The notes: generated by a model from the letters alone, not told the origin. A stretch of DNA of 64,000 bases from Sinorhizobium terangae (GCF_029714365.1 NZ_CP121660.1:496001-560000); one strand, 5' to 3'; counted from the stretch's first letter, positions 40,113 through 50,315 are shown. Numbers and translations: made by a program.

Positions 40113-40443
40113 GTCGGACCAGGAAAGGCAGCTTGTCGCCGGCACGCGCCGGCGCCGGGCAAGCAGGGTTACCTTCGCACCGCGTATGCAGCTCTTCGGC
40201 GATACGGGAGCCAAGGCAGCCGATCACCAAATTCCTATACGTTTCCTATTTCTTTCCTTTCCCGCCTCTCTCGAATCTTTATGCGGTTCGGAGCCATATT
40301 CTCGCCAAAATTTGACATCGCGCGCCGCACCCCTCGATCGTGCGGTGAGTGGGATGTCCACGCCATTGCGTCTGCCCGCCGATCGGTTCTCACCGCCTCC
40401 AGGGGAGCGCAGTAAGTCGAAACAGCGCACAGGAATTATCGAC
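40113..40443. promoter_or_regulatory. Presumed kdp promoter region
   Basis: No gene seen. Contains a GC-rich inverted stretch near 40140-40165 and a TTGACA at 40312-40317 that could serve as a -35, without a convincing -10 at 17 bases. Promoter assignment is from position only; KdpE would be expected to bind here. Confidence 0.4.
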
Positions 40444-40524
40444 ATGGACGTTGTCGTTCTCGCCATGGGCATCGTGTTCTTCGCCCTATCGCTTGTCTAC
40501 GTCAGGGCGTGCAGCAACCTCTAA
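40444..40524 (+). CDS. 26-residue membrane peptide preceding kdpF
   Basis: Reads MDVVVLAMGIVFFALSLVYV followed by RACSNL. One membrane helix with a short C-terminal tail that contains Cys. It lies 15 bases ahead of kdpF, with an AGGA site. The length, position and Y-V-x-A-C-x-x-L ending match small unannotated ORFs that I recall upstream of kdpF in other alphaproteobacteria, so it is likely a genuine accessory peptide; role unknown. Confidence 0.6.
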   Translation: MDVVVLAMGIVFFALSLVYVRACSNL

Positions 40525-40539
40525 TAGCGGAGCGCAAAG

Positions 40540-40629
40540 ATGCTCATTGATTACACTCTCGGTGGTGTGGTGACGGTATTTCTTCTCGTCTACCTGACCC
40601 ACGCCGTCGTTCGCCCGGAGCGGCTCTGA
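40540..40629 (+). CDS. kdpF: K+-transporting ATPase small subunit KdpF
   Basis: A 29-residue peptide: [20 protein letters not shown] then HAVVRPERL. The YLxxAxxRPE(R/K)L/F ending is the KdpF signature. KdpF is a single-helix lipid-like stabiliser of the KdpABC complex. It lies 32 bases before kdpA, first recognised gene of the operon. Confidence 0.9.
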   Translation: MLIDYTLGGVVTVFLLVYLTHAVVRPERL

Positions 40630-40661
40630 TCGCCAGGCCTAATGCTCGGAAAGCCATACCT

Positions 40662-42365
40662 ATGACTCTCAACGGATGGATACAGATCCTCGTCTTCTGC
40701 GGGATCATCATTTTGCTCGTGAAGCCGCTTGGCGGTTACATGACGCGCGTCTTCGACGGCGAGCGCACGGTTCTTTCGATCCTCTTCGGTCCAATCGAGC
40801 GCGGTCTTTACCGGATTGCCGGAACGAGCGAACGCGAGGAACAGCATTGGACCGCCTACGCTGCGGCGCTGTTGTTCTTCAATCTCGCCGGCTTCCTGCT
40901 TCTTTATTTCCTCCAACGCCTACAGGGCGCCTTGCCGTTCAATCCGGCCGGCATGAGCGCCGTCCCGCCAGAGCTTGCCTTCAACACGGCGGCGAGCTTC
41001 ATGACGAACACCAATTGGCAGAACTACGGCGGCGAAAGCACGATGTCCTATCTCGTGCAGATGGCCGGACTGACGGTGCAGAACTTCGTCTCGGCGGCAA
41101 CCGGCATTGCCATCGCGGTGGCCCTGATCCGCGGCTTTGCCAAGGCTTCGGTAAAGTCGATCGGCAATTTCTGGGTCGATATGACCCGAAGCACACTCTA
41201 CGTGCTGCTGCCGATCTGTGTCTTGCTGACGCTCGTCTATGTCTACCTCGGCGTGCCTCAGACCCTCGGCGCCTACGTCAACGCGACGACGCTTGAAGGC
41301 GCGCAACAGACGATCGCGGTCGGCCCTGTCGCCTCGCAGATCGCCATCAAGATGCTGGGCACCAATGGCGGCGGCTTCTTCAACGCCAATGCGGCGCATC
41401 CGTTCGAGAACCCGGACGCGATCTCGAACTTGATCCAGATGGTCTCGATCTTCGCGATCGGCGCGGCTCTCACCAATGTCTTCGGCCGCATGGTCGGCAA
41501 CCAGCGGCAGGGCTGGGCCATTCTTGCCACCATGGGCGTTCTCTTCCTCGCGGGCGTTGCCGTTTGCTATTGGGCGGAGGCTGCAGGCAATCCGCTCGTG
41601 CATGCGCTTGGCCTGGAGGGTGGCAACATGGAAGGCAAGGAAGTGCGTTTCGGCATTCCCTTGTCGGCACTCTTCGCCGCCATCACCACAGCGGCGTCGT
41701 GCGGGGCTGTCAACGCCATGCATGACAGCTTCACCGCGCTCGGTGGCCTGATCCCGTTGATCAACATGCAGCTTGGCGAAATCATCATCGGCGGCGTTGG
41801 CGCGGGCTTCTACGGCATCCTTCTGTTCGTCGTGCTGGCAATCTTCGTCGCCGGGCTGATGGTCGGCCGCACGCCGGAATACCTTGGCAAGAAAATCGAG
41901 GCGAAAGAGGTCAAGATGGCGGTTCTTGCCATCCTTTGCGTCCCGCTTTCGGTCCTCGGGTTCACGGCGATCGCAGCGGTTTTACCGAATGCGGTAGCGT
42001 CAATCGCCAATCCAGGCCCGCACGGCTTTTCGGAGATCCTCTATGCCTACACGTCGGGTACGGCCAACAATGGCTCTGCCTTCGGCGGCCTGACCGGGAA
42101 TACGCCCTGGTATAACATCACCATCGGTCTCTCGATGCTGATCGGACGTTTCCTGGTGATCATCCCGGCGCTCGCGATCGCTGGCTCGCTCGTGACCAAG
42201 AAGACCGTGCCTGCCTCGGCCGGCACCTTCCCGACCGATGGCGCGCTGTTCGTTGGCCTCCTGGGTGGCGTCATCCTGGTCGTCGGCGGGTTGACCTTCT
42301 TCCCGGCGCTCGCCGTCGGGCCGATCGTCGAGCATCTCGCCACGCTTCTCGGACAGACCTTCTGA
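40662..42365 (+). CDS. kdpA: K+-transporting ATPase subunit A
   Basis: A 567-residue potassium channel-like subunit. Its four selectivity-filter loops are visible: [52 protein letters not shown], and [20 protein letters not shown]. It takes K+ with micromolar affinity and passes it to KdpB through a tunnel. The length equals the family norm. It follows kdpF and is followed by a 55-residue small ORF before kdpB. Confidence 0.97.
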   Translation: MTLNGWIQILVFCGIIILLVKPLGGYMTRVFDGERTVLSILFGPIERGLYRIAGTSEREEQHWTAYAAALLFFNLAGFLLLYFLQRLQGALPFNPAGMSAVPPELAFNTAASFMTNTNWQNYGGESTMSYLVQMAGLTVQNFVSAATGIAIAVALIRGFAKASVKSIGNFWVDMTRSTLYVLLPICVLLTLVYVYLGVPQTLGAYVNATTLEGAQQTIAVGPVASQIAIKMLGTNGGGFFNANAAHPFENPDAISNLIQMVSIFAIGAALTNVFGRMVGNQRQGWAILATMGVLFLAGVAVCYWAEAAGNPLVHALGLEGGNMEGKEVRFGIPLSALFAAITTAASCGAVNAMHDSFTALGGLIPLINMQLGEIIIGGVGAGFYGILLFVVLAIFVAGLMVGRTPEYLGKKIEAKEVKMAVLAILCVPLSVLGFTAIAAVLPNAVASIANPGPHGFSEILYAYTSGTANNGSAFGGLTGNTPWYNITIGLSMLIGRFLVIIPALAIAGSLVTKKTVPASAGTFPTDGALFVGLLGGVILVVGGLTFFPALAVGPIVEHLATLLGQTF

Positions 42366-42374
42366 GGTGATGCC

Positions 42375-42542
42375 ATGGAACAGCGATTCCAGCAGTCACG
42401 CAAACACTTTGATCCCCGCGCCACGGCGCGGGGACCGGTCGAGCCGCCGCGCGTATCGAGCATCCTTCTCCTGATGACGGGCGTCGTGGTGCTGATCGCG
42501 CGCCTTGTCGAGGCGCTCATTCCATTGTTCACGGCGGTCTGA
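42375..42542 (+). CDS. Small membrane protein between kdpA and kdpB
   Basis: A 55-residue frame from the ATG at 42375: polar start MEQRFQQSRKHFDPRATARG, then a membrane helix ILLLMTGVVVLIARLVEALI and TAV stop. It starts 9 bases after kdpA and ends 40 bases before kdpB, in a gap that is too long for standard kdpAB. A GAGGTGAT site precedes the ATG. Not part of the E. coli Kdp complex. It could be a Kdp accessory subunit (inference). Confidence 0.6.
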   Translation: MEQRFQQSRKHFDPRATARGPVEPPRVSSILLLMTGVVVLIARLVEALIPLFTAV

Positions 42543-42582
42543 CGGATCGCGGTGATCTTAGACCTTCAAGCTGGAGTCTCCT

Positions 42583-44670
42583 ATGAGCCAGTCCAAATCC
42601 GCGAGCATCATGGACGCTCGCATTCTCATACCCGCCATCGGCGATGCTTTTCGAAAGCTCAATCCGAAGACACTTTCCAGGAATCCGGTGATGTTCGTCG
42701 TCGCCGTCGTCTCCGCATTGACCACTGTCTTGCTTGTCCGTGATCTGATCACGGGCGGAGATAACATCGGCTTTTCCTTCCAGATCGTGATCTGGCTCTG
42801 GTTCACCGTTCTGTTTGCCAATTTTGCCGAAGCGGTGGCTGAGGGTCGCGGCAAGGCGCAGGCGGAGTCGCTGCGGCGCACACGCACGGAAACGCAAGCG
42901 AAGCTGCTCAAGGGCGACGATATCAACAACTTCAAGCTCGTTCCCGGCACAAGCCTGAAGGTCGGCGACAACGTCCTCGTCGAAGCCGGCGACATCATCC
43001 CCTCCGACGGGGAGGTGATCGAAGGTGTGGCCTCAGTCAACGAGGCAGCGATCACCGGCGAATCCGCACCTGTCATCCGCGAGTCCGGCGGCGACCGGTC
43101 CGCCGTCACCGGCGGTACCCAGGTCCTGTCGGACTGGATCCGGGTGCGGACCACCGCCGCGGCTGGTTCGACGTTCATCGACCGCATGATCGCGCTCGTC
43201 GAAGGCGCCGAACGCCAGAAGACCCCCAACGAGATCGCGCTTAACATCCTGCTTGCCGGCATGACGCTGATCTTCGTTCTAGCGACGGCGACGATTCCGA
43301 GCTTCGCCACCTATGCTGGCGGCTATATCCCGGTTCTCATTCTCGTCGCACTCTTCGTCACCCTGATCCCGACGACGATCGGTGCCTTGCTCTCGGCGAT
43401 CGGCATCGCGGGCATGGATCGCCTGGTGCGTTTCAACGTCCTTGCCATGTCCGGCCGTGCGGTCGAGGCGGCCGGCGACGTCGACACGCTGCTGCTCGAC
43501 AAGACCGGCACGATCACGCTTGGCAACCGCCAGGCCACCGAATTCAGGCCCGTGCGCGGCGTCTCCGATCAGGAACTCGCAGATGCGGCGCAGCTTGCAT
43601 CGCTGGCCGACGAGACGCCGGAGGGCCGCTCCATCGTGGTGCTTGCCAAGGAAAAATACGGCATCCGTGCCCGCGACATGGGAAGTCTGCATGCGCACTT
43701 CGTTCCGTTCACTGCCCAGAGCCGGATGAGTGGTGTCGATTTCGACGGCTCTAGCATCCGAAAGGGGGCGGTCGATGCCGTTCTCCAGCACGCCGATCGT
43801 ACGACTGTGGCGAACATCAACGGCACGGCAAGCGTCGTCGTGCGTGATCCGCAGGCGGCGCGAGAGCTCCAGGCGATCGCCGACGAGATCGCCAAGTCCG
43901 GCGGCACGCCGCTCGCCGTCGTCAAGGACGGCCGGTTGCTCGGCGTCGTACACCTGAAAGACATCGTCAAGGGCGGCATCAAGGAGCGCTTTGCCGAACT
44001 GCGCCGCATGGGCATTCGCACCGTCATGATCACCGGCGACAACCCGATGACGGCCGCCGCGATCGCGGCGGAGGCCGGCGTCGACGATTTCCTTGCGCAA
44101 GCCACGCCCGAAAACAAGCTCAGCCTCATCCGCGAGGAGCAGGCCCAGGGCAAGCTGGTGGCGATGTGCGGCGACGGCACCAACGACGCTCCGGCTCTCG
44201 CCCAGGCCGACGTCGGCGTCGCGATGAACACCGGCACGGTGGCGGCGCGCGAAGCCGGCAACATGGTCGATCTCGATTCCGACCCGACCAAGCTCATCGA
44301 GATCGTCGAGATCGGCAAGCAGTTGCTGATGACGCGCGGCGCCTTGACGACCTTCTCCATCGCCAATGACGTCGCGAAATACTTCGCGATTATACCGGCG
44401 ATGTTCCTGGCGTTCTATCCGCAGCTCGGTGCACTCAACATCATGGGGCTCGCGACACCGCAAAGCGCCATCCTGTCAGCGATCATCTTCAACGCGCTGA
44501 TCATCGTCGCGTTGATCCCGCTCTCGCTGAAGGGCGTGAAATACCGGCCGATCGGCGCCGGTGCGCTGCTGTCGCGAAATCTCCTGATTTATGGCCTCGG
44601 CGGCATCATTGTGCCCTTCGTCGGCATCAAGGCAATCGACGTCGTCATAACCGCGTTTGGCCTCGTTTAA
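42583..44670 (+). CDS. kdpB: K+-transporting P-type ATPase subunit B
   Basis: A 695-residue P-type ATPase. The phosphorylated residue is Asp306 in [10 protein letters not shown]. Other marks are the TGES loop ([15 protein letters not shown]), the nucleotide-binding region with KGAVDAV, and the hinge [20 protein letters not shown] plus [20 protein letters not shown]. It hydrolyses ATP to drive K+ import through KdpA. RBS GGAG before ATG. Length normal. Confidence 0.97.
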   Translation: MSQSKSASIMDARILIPAIGDAFRKLNPKTLSRNPVMFVVAVVSALTTVLLVRDLITGGDNIGFSFQIVIWLWFTVLFANFAEAVAEGRGKAQAESLRRTRTETQAKLLKGDDINNFKLVPGTSLKVGDNVLVEAGDIIPSDGEVIEGVASVNEAAITGESAPVIRESGGDRSAVTGGTQVLSDWIRVRTTAAAGSTFIDRMIALVEGAERQKTPNEIALNILLAGMTLIFVLATATIPSFATYAGGYIPVLILVALFVTLIPTTIGALLSAIGIAGMDRLVRFNVLAMSGRAVEAAGDVDTLLLDKTGTITLGNRQATEFRPVRGVSDQELADAAQLASLADETPEGRSIVVLAKEKYGIRARDMGSLHAHFVPFTAQSRMSGVDFDGSSIRKGAVDAVLQHADRTTVANINGTASVVVRDPQAARELQAIADEIAKSGGTPLAVVKDGRLLGVVHLKDIVKGGIKERFAELRRMGIRTVMITGDNPMTAAAIAAEAGVDDFLAQATPENKLSLIREEQAQGKLVAMCGDGTNDAPALAQADVGVAMNTGTVAAREAGNMVDLDSDPTKLIEIVEIGKQLLMTRGALTTFSIANDVAKYFAIIPAMFLAFYPQLGALNIMGLATPQSAILSAIIFNALIIVALIPLSLKGVKYRPIGAGALLSRNLLIYGLGGIIVPFVGIKAIDVVITAFGLV

Positions 44671-44681
44671 GGATCATGACC

Positions 44682-45251
44682 ATGTTGAAACAACTCAGAC
44701 CCGCGATCGTCATGATCATCGCATTGACCGCCATAACCGGACTGGCCTACCCGCTCGGCATGACCGGGATCGCCCAGGCGCTCTTCCCGTATCAGGCCAA
44801 TGGTAGCCTGATCGAAAAGGACGGCAAGGTGATCGGCTCGGAGCTGATCGGTCAGTCCTTCATCGGTGAGGGCTATTTCCATGGCCGTCCCTCTGCTGCT
44901 GGCGACGGGTATAATGCCGCGAGTTCCAGCGGTTCAAACCTTGGTCCCACCAATGCCAAGCTGATCGATCGAATGAAGAATGAAGCGGAGGCATTGAAGG
45001 CGGAAAACCCCTTGGCGCCGGTACCGATGGACCTCGCGACGACGTCGGGCAGTGGCCTCGACCCGCATATTTCGCCGGAAGCCGCCTACTTCCAGGTTCC
45101 GCGCGTCGCCAAAGCCCGCAGGCTCGACGAAGCAGCAGTCAAGACGCTGGTCGATGACCATGTCGAACAGCGCGAACTTGGGTTCATGGGCGAACTGGCG
45201 GTGAATGTTCTCGCCTTGAACCTTGCACTTGATCGTGTTGGGGCCCAATGA
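44682..45251 (+). CDS. kdpC: K+-transporting ATPase subunit C
   Basis: A 189-residue protein with an N-terminal membrane helix ([20 protein letters not shown]) and a periplasmic domain containing [55 protein letters not shown] and the C-terminal [17 protein letters not shown]. These are the KdpC hallmarks. It stabilises the complex and raises K+/ATP affinity. The ATG at 44682 has a better-placed AAGGA site than the one two codons upstream at 44676. Confidence 0.96.
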   Translation: MLKQLRPAIVMIIALTAITGLAYPLGMTGIAQALFPYQANGSLIEKDGKVIGSELIGQSFIGEGYFHGRPSAAGDGYNAASSSGSNLGPTNAKLIDRMKNEAEALKAENPLAPVPMDLATTSGSGLDPHISPEAAYFQVPRVAKARRLDEAAVKTLVDDHVEQRELGFMGELAVNVLALNLALDRVGAQ

Positions 45252-45302
45252 CGAATGCGGCCGGGGTCATCCCCGACCTTGATCGCGAGGGAATGCGCCA
45301 CA

Positions 45303-48008
45303 ATGCCTGACGAAAGACGCGACATCGATACCAGGCCCTCGCCGGAAGCGCTCCTCGAGGCCGCTCAACGCGAGGCCCGCGGCCGCCTGAAGATCTTCCT
45401 CGGTGCCGCGCCCGGCGTCGGCAAGACCTACGAGATGCTGGTTTCGGGAAGGGCGCGCAAGGCCGAAGGCGGCGATGTCGTCATCGGTGTCGTTGAGACC
45501 CATGGTCGCAAGGAAACCCAGGCGCTTGTCGATGGCTTCGAAGTGGTCCCGCGCAAGAGTGTCAACTACAAGGGACACCTCCTCGACGACATGGACCTCG
45601 ACGCCATCCTCGCGCGCCACCCGGAACTGGTTCTCGTCGACGAGCTTGCCCACACCAATGTCGACGGCAGCCGCCATGCGAAACGCTACCTCGACGTCGA
45701 GGAGATCCTGGCCCGAGGCATCGACGTCTATACGACCCTCAACGTCCAGCACATCGAAAGCCTCAATGACGTCGTCGCGCAGATCACGCGCATCCGGGTC
45801 CGCGAGACCGTGCCGGACTCGATCATCGATCGCGCCGATGACATCGAGATCATTGATCTCACCCCGGACGACCTGATCAAGCGCTTGCACGAGGGCAAGG
45901 TCTATTTGCCGAAGACGGCAAAGCGGGCGATCCAGAACTACTTTTCGCCCGGCAACCTGACGGCCCTGCGCGAACTTGCTTTGCGCCGCACGGCGCAGCG
46001 CGTGGACGAGCAGCTTGTAAGCCATATGCAGGCGCACGCCATTCCCGGCCCCTGGGCGGCGGGAGACCGGGTGCTCGTCTGCGTCGACGAGCATCCGCGC
46101 GGCGCGTCGCTCGTGCGCTACGCCAAGCGCCAGGCGGACCGCTTGCGCGCTCCCTGGGCGGCGCTTCACGTCGAGACGTCGCGCTCGGTCAACCTCTCGG
46201 ATGCCGATAAGGACCGGCTTGCCGCGCATCTGCGCCTCGCTGAGCAACTGGGCGGAGAGGCAACGACGATTCCCGGGCAGAACGTGGCAAGCGAAATCCT
46301 TCGCCACGCGGCGGCGAACAATGTCACCCAAGTGATCATCGGCAAGCCCAGCAAGTCCCGCTGGCGCGAGCTCGTCGAAGGATCGGTCTCCCATGACCTG
46401 ATCCGGCAGGCGGGCGACATCAGTGTGCATGTGATTTCGGGAGCGGCGGCAGCGGCAGCCGAGCAGCGCGGCATCAAGACGGCGCCGCCTCCGGCGCAGG
46501 TCAAGCTCCGACCCTATTTGTTGAGTACGCTCTACATCTCCGCCGCACTCGCGCTCGGCGCGCTGCTGGACCAGGTTCTGGATGTCCAGAACATAGCGCT
46601 CGTCTTCCTGATGGCGGTGCTGACTTCGGCGCTGACCGCGGGACTGTGGCCAGCGCTCTATGCCTGCGTCGTCAGCGCATTGGCCTTCAACTTCTTCTTT
46701 CTCGATCCGCGTTACACGCTGACGATCGAGGATCCGGAAAGTGTTCTGGCACTGGTCTTCTTTCTCGTGGTTGCCGTGACGGCAAGCAATCTGACCGCGC
46801 GCGTCCAACGTCAGGCCGTCGCGGCTCGCCAGCGCGCCAGAACGACTGAAGACCTCTATCTCTTCTCCAAGAAGCTCGCCAGCACCGGCACGCTCGATGA
46901 CGTGCTGTGGGCCACGGCCTACCAGATCGCCTCCATGCTGAAGGTGCGGGTCGTCATTCTCCTTCCGGAGGAAAATTCGATCGAGGTCAAGGCAGGTTAT
47001 CCGCCGGACGACACACTGGTCGATGCCGATATCGCCGCCGCCCGCTGGGCATGGGAACATGACCGGCCCGCCGGGCGCGGGGCCGACACGCTGCCGGGTG
47101 CAAAGCGCCTCTATCTCCCCTTGAAGACTGGCCGCACGGCGATCGGCGTGGTTGGGCTCGACAATGACAAGCAGGGACCGCTGCTGACGCCCGAGCAGCA
47201 GCGGCTCTTCGATGCGCTGGCCGATCAGGCAGCGCTCGCCATCGAGCGGATCCAACTCGTGGCCGACGTCGATCGGGCGAGATTGGCAGCGGAGGCCGAC
47301 AGGCTGCGCTCCGCGCTGTTGACGTCGATCTCCCATGATCTCAAGACGCCGCTCGCCGCAATCATGGGAGCCGCCGGCACGTTGCGCGACTATTCCGGCT
47401 CTATGCCTGAAGGCGACCGTACCGACCTGCTCTCCACAGTCGTGGATGAGTCCGAGAGGCTCAACCGTTTCATCGCCAATCTGCTCGACATGACACGCAT
47501 CGAATCCGGCGCGACCGCACCGACTGCATCCTTCCATTATATCGATGATATCGTCGGCACGGCCTTGCGCCGAGCGGGCAAGATCCTGGCACGACATAAG
47601 ACGGCGATCGACATACCGCCCGATTTGCCAATGTTGAAGCTCGACCCCGTCCTGTTCGAGCAAGTGCTGTTCAATCTCATCGACAATGCAGCCAAATACG
47701 CTCCACAAGGCTCAACGGTGATGATCCGAGCATGGATCGACGGAGGAGCGGTTACTCTCCAGGTCATCGATGAGGGCCCGGGCATCCCAGGCGGTGATCT
47801 CGAGCGCATATTCGACAGCTTTTATCGTGTTCAAAAGACCGATCACGTGCGCGCGGGCACCGGACTCGGACTTTCAATTTGCAAGGGCTTTGTCGAAGCC
47901 ATGGGCGGAACAATCTGTGCCGGAAACAGAACCGATCGGTCGGGAGCGATCTTTACGATTTCCATGCCGATCCCGACCGAAGCGAGAAATGTGGAAGGTC
48001 TGACATGA
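45303..48008 (+). CDS. kdpD: Osmosensitive K+ sensor histidine kinase
   Basis: A 901-residue sensor kinase. The N-terminal KdpD domain has Walker A GAAPGVGKTYEML and Walker B LVLVDELAHTN, then a Usp-like domain (about 250-370). Four membrane helices (about 400-510, DUF4118, containing FNFFFLDPRYTLTIEDPESV) are followed by a GAF domain. The HisKA phosphoacceptor is His678 in SISHDLKTPLAAIMG. The ATPase carries NLIDNAAKYAP, DEGPGIP and GTGLGLSICKGFVEAMGG. It senses K+ limitation and phosphorylates KdpE. Start at 45303 follows GAGGGA, 51 bases after kdpC. Stop overlaps kdpE start (ATGA). Confidence 0.96.
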   Translation: MPDERRDIDTRPSPEALLEAAQREARGRLKIFLGAAPGVGKTYEMLVSGRARKAEGGDVVIGVVETHGRKETQALVDGFEVVPRKSVNYKGHLLDDMDLDAILARHPELVLVDELAHTNVDGSRHAKRYLDVEEILARGIDVYTTLNVQHIESLNDVVAQITRIRVRETVPDSIIDRADDIEIIDLTPDDLIKRLHEGKVYLPKTAKRAIQNYFSPGNLTALRELALRRTAQRVDEQLVSHMQAHAIPGPWAAGDRVLVCVDEHPRGASLVRYAKRQADRLRAPWAALHVETSRSVNLSDADKDRLAAHLRLAEQLGGEATTIPGQNVASEILRHAAANNVTQVIIGKPSKSRWRELVEGSVSHDLIRQAGDISVHVISGAAAAAAEQRGIKTAPPPAQVKLRPYLLSTLYISAALALGALLDQVLDVQNIALVFLMAVLTSALTAGLWPALYACVVSALAFNFFFLDPRYTLTIEDPESVLALVFFLVVAVTASNLTARVQRQAVAARQRARTTEDLYLFSKKLASTGTLDDVLWATAYQIASMLKVRVVILLPEENSIEVKAGYPPDDTLVDADIAAARWAWEHDRPAGRGADTLPGAKRLYLPLKTGRTAIGVVGLDNDKQGPLLTPEQQRLFDALADQAALAIERIQLVADVDRARLAAEADRLRSALLTSISHDLKTPLAAIMGAAGTLRDYSGSMPEGDRTDLLSTVVDESERLNRFIANLLDMTRIESGATAPTASFHYIDDIVGTALRRAGKILARHKTAIDIPPDLPMLKLDPVLFEQVLFNLIDNAAKYAPQGSTVMIRAWIDGGAVTLQVIDEGPGIPGGDLERIFDSFYRVQKTDHVRAGTGLGLSICKGFVEAMGGTICAGNRTDRSGAIFTISMPIPTEARNVEGLT

Positions 48009-48703
48009 CAGTCTTAACGGTGAAAATACTCGTCGTCGACGACGAGCCTGCGATTCGAAAGCTGCTGCGAGTCGGGCTGACAAGTGAGGGTTATACCGTA
48101 ATTGAAGCCATGAACGCCAAGGAGGCGATGAGCCTTGTTGCCAGAGAACAGCCGGACCTGATCCTTCTCGACCTCGGTCTGCCAGACATAGCTGGCCACG
48201 ATCTGCTCGCGAAATGGCGCGGCGATTTCCTGGAGCAGCCGATCGTCGTTCTCTCCAGCCGCACCGATGAGGTGGGCATCGTCAGGGCCCTCGAGGGCGG
48301 TGCCGACGACTACGTCACGAAGCCCTTCGGCATGAAGGAGCTTGCCGCCCGCATTCGCGTCGCTCTTCGGCACAGACTGCAGCAGCGGGGCGAGAAGCCG
48401 ATATTCAAGACGGGCGATCTTTCCGTCGACCTGGTGAAGCGGATCGTCAAGGTGGCCGACAAGGAGGTCAAACTGTCTCCCAAGGAATACGACATCCTGC
48501 GCATTCTCGTGCAGTACGCGGGCCGTGTCATCACGCACCAGCACCTGCTGAACCAGATCTGGGGCGGACCGACTGACGTTCAATATCTCAGGGTCTACGT
48601 GCGCCAGCTTCGCCAGAAGATCGAGTGCAGCCCGGATCAACCGCAATATATCACCACGGAAACAGGCGTCGGTTATCGCCTCCGCGAAGCAGAACAGAAT
48701 TGA
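48005..48703 (+). CDS. kdpE: Response regulator of kdp
   Basis: A 232-residue OmpR-type regulator. Receiver acid pair Asp12-Asp13, phosphorylated Asp56 (LILLDLGLPD), Lys in YVTKPFG; C-terminal winged helix with KLSPKEYDILRILVQYAGRV and VQYLRVYVRQLRQKIE. It activates kdpFABC transcription. The start overlaps the kdpD stop by four bases. Thirty-eight bases downstream begins the PtsN-like gene. Confidence 0.96.
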   Translation: MTVLTVKILVVDDEPAIRKLLRVGLTSEGYTVIEAMNAKEAMSLVAREQPDLILLDLGLPDIAGHDLLAKWRGDFLEQPIVVLSSRTDEVGIVRALEGGADDYVTKPFGMKELAARIRVALRHRLQQRGEKPIFKTGDLSVDLVKRIVKVADKEVKLSPKEYDILRILVQYAGRVITHQHLLNQIWGGPTDVQYLRVYVRQLRQKIECSPDQPQYITTETGVGYRLREAEQN

Positions 48704-48741
48704 GGCTCCCGTTCGAGATTGTTCGGGAAGCGGATTGTGAC

Positions 48742-49194
48742 ATGAATATATCTGAGATTCTCAAGCCGGAGCATGTTGTCATCAATGTCCATGCTCCTTC
48801 AAAGGTCATGCTCATCCATCTCCTTGCGGAGAAGGCGAGCCAGGCAGTCGGCATCGACGAGGATGAAATATTTCGCGCAATAAACAACCGCGAAAATCTT
48901 GGTTCCACGGGAATTGGCCAAGGGATTGCGATTCCGCATACTCCCATTGCTGGCCTTCAGGCGCCGTTTGCTCTCGTCGTACGGCTCAAGCAACCCATTG
49001 ATTTCGAGTCCATCGATGATGTCCCCGTGGACATAGTCTGTCTTCTGCTCACCCCTATGCAAGGCAGTGCCACCCATTTGAACGTCCTTGCCTTGCTCGC
49101 GCGAAAGCTTCGCTCATCGGAGACCCTGAGCGCGATACGAGAGGGCTCAGAACCGGAGGAGGTATACCTTTCGCTGTTGGACGAGAGTCTCTGA
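48742..49194 (+). CDS. PtsN-like EIIA (nitrogen PTS) protein
   Basis: A 150-residue PTS EIIA type-2 domain. The active-site His is His66 in GIGQGIAIPHTPI; LLTPMQGSATHLNVLALLAR is the family's second signature. Related EIIA(Ntr) proteins bind KdpD or otherwise control Kdp expression in E. coli and in Rhizobium leguminosarum (established for PtsN). Linkage to kdpE, 38 bases apart on the same strand, suggests a dedicated copy for this Kdp system, distinct from the chromosomal rpoN-linked ptsN (inference). Confidence 0.87.
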   Translation: MNISEILKPEHVVINVHAPSKVMLIHLLAEKASQAVGIDEDEIFRAINNRENLGSTGIGQGIAIPHTPIAGLQAPFALVVRLKQPIDFESIDDVPVDIVCLLLTPMQGSATHLNVLALLARKLRSSETLSAIREGSEPEEVYLSLLDESL

Positions 49195-49265
49195 CGCTTC
49201 AACGCTTTAGGTCTTTGTTTTGTGCATATCGTTGACGCAGACCGCTGCACCCTCTTGGGCAACAT

Positions 49266-49291
49266 GCACTCACTGTCTTCACAGTGAGTGC
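49266..49291 (+). terminator. Strong hairpin after the kdp-ptsN block
   Basis: Perfect 11-base arms GCACTCACTGT and ACAGTGAGTGC around the tetraloop CTTC, beginning 72 bases after the PtsN-like stop. No T-run follows, so it may be an RNA-stabilising structure or a weak terminator. The rest of 49195-49548 shows no recognised gene; an ATG at 49431 opens a 38-codon frame of unclear status. Confidence 0.5.
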
Positions 49292-49548
49292 CGGAAGCGA
49301 ACGGTGTGAACCGATACGAGGCAAAGTGCCTTGTAAGCCGCATCTCTGGCGGACCGCGAACACGCAATGGGAGTATAATTGGTACGTATATCGCGGCACA
49401 ACGAGTGCTTTTTAGAAGGAATCGCACCAATGGCCGGTGGTAAATCGAAGCTACAACAGGACATCACGCCACGCGTGGCAGCCGATCTGCGTTTGAGCTC
49501 GGCACCGTTGGAGGTTCCGGAGGTGGTCGGTTACTTGCATCCATAGCA

Positions 49549-50298
49549 ATGACCGCCATCGCCACGTTGATTGCCGTTGGAATCGACAGCGGCGTGGCGA
49601 TCCCGAACATTTCTCTCATATTCGTGGTGCCGGTGGTCGTCGCCGGCGTAGGCTTCGGCTTGGGCCCATCGCTCTGCTCAGCCGTGCTTGGCGCTCTCGC
49701 GTACAACTTCTTTCTGACCGAGCCGCGCTACACGCTGCTCGTCGATGATCCGGCAAACATCTGGGCAATAGGCCTGCTTTTTGTCATTGGGCTTATCGTC
49801 AGTAGCGTTGCCTATACCTCTCGGCGCAGAGCGACTGATGCGGCACTGTTGAGGTCCCAAGCGGCGGTGTTGCAAGACTACGGCCGTGCCGTCGTCGCGG
49901 CCGCCAGCATGGAGGCGATCGTCTCAACCACCGTCCAAACCCTTGCAGCGCTTTTCCAAGTTCCTGTCGCCGTGATGACCGTATCGGGGAGTGAAGTGGT
50001 CTCCGTCAACGCAGTGGGAGATATTGAGCTTCAGGAGGCCGAATTCGAAGCGGCGCGCTCCTCATTGGAGATGCGCACTGTCATTCGTGCCGAAACCTAC
50101 CCAGCTACGGCCTCACGATTTGAATTTTGGCCCGTAAAAACGTCGACGGGTCAGTGCGCTGCCATTGGACTGGCGTTCAACCGCGGCGATCGTCTTTCGG
50201 AACCGGAAACTTCCGTCGACATCGTTCGGAGTGTTCTGGCCTTGGCACTTGATCGTCAGCATACTCTGGATGGCCGTGATGCTCGGTCTGCATGTTGA
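49549..50298 (+). CDS. DUF4118-GAF protein related to the KdpD sensor middle
   Basis: A 249-residue protein with four hydrophobic helices (about residues 1-90) containing LGALAYNFFLTEPRYTLLVD, the same signature as in KdpD's DUF4118 (FNFFFLDPRYTLTIEDPESV). It is followed by a coiled segment and a GAF-like domain (about residues 115-235). It has no KdpD N-terminal ATP-binding domain, no HisKA and no ATPase. The ATG at 49549 has a poor ribosome site and the frame is open upstream to about 49443, so the N-terminus may be different or partly lost. Possibly an auxiliary sensor for the Kdp or Kup system (inference). Confidence 0.7.
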   Translation: MTAIATLIAVGIDSGVAIPNISLIFVVPVVVAGVGFGLGPSLCSAVLGALAYNFFLTEPRYTLLVDDPANIWAIGLLFVIGLIVSSVAYTSRRRATDAALLRSQAAVLQDYGRAVVAAASMEAIVSTTVQTLAALFQVPVAVMTVSGSEVVSVNAVGDIELQEAEFEAARSSLEMRTVIRAETYPATASRFEFWPVKTSTGQCAAIGLAFNRGDRLSEPETSVDIVRSVLALALDRQHTLDGRDARSAC

Positions 50299-50315
50299 GC
50301 CGCGAATGGTCACGG

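Noticed and set aside
45267..47708. Very long open frame on the minus strand opposite kdpD
   Set aside because: Shadow of kdpD with a biased residue composition and no recognised domain.
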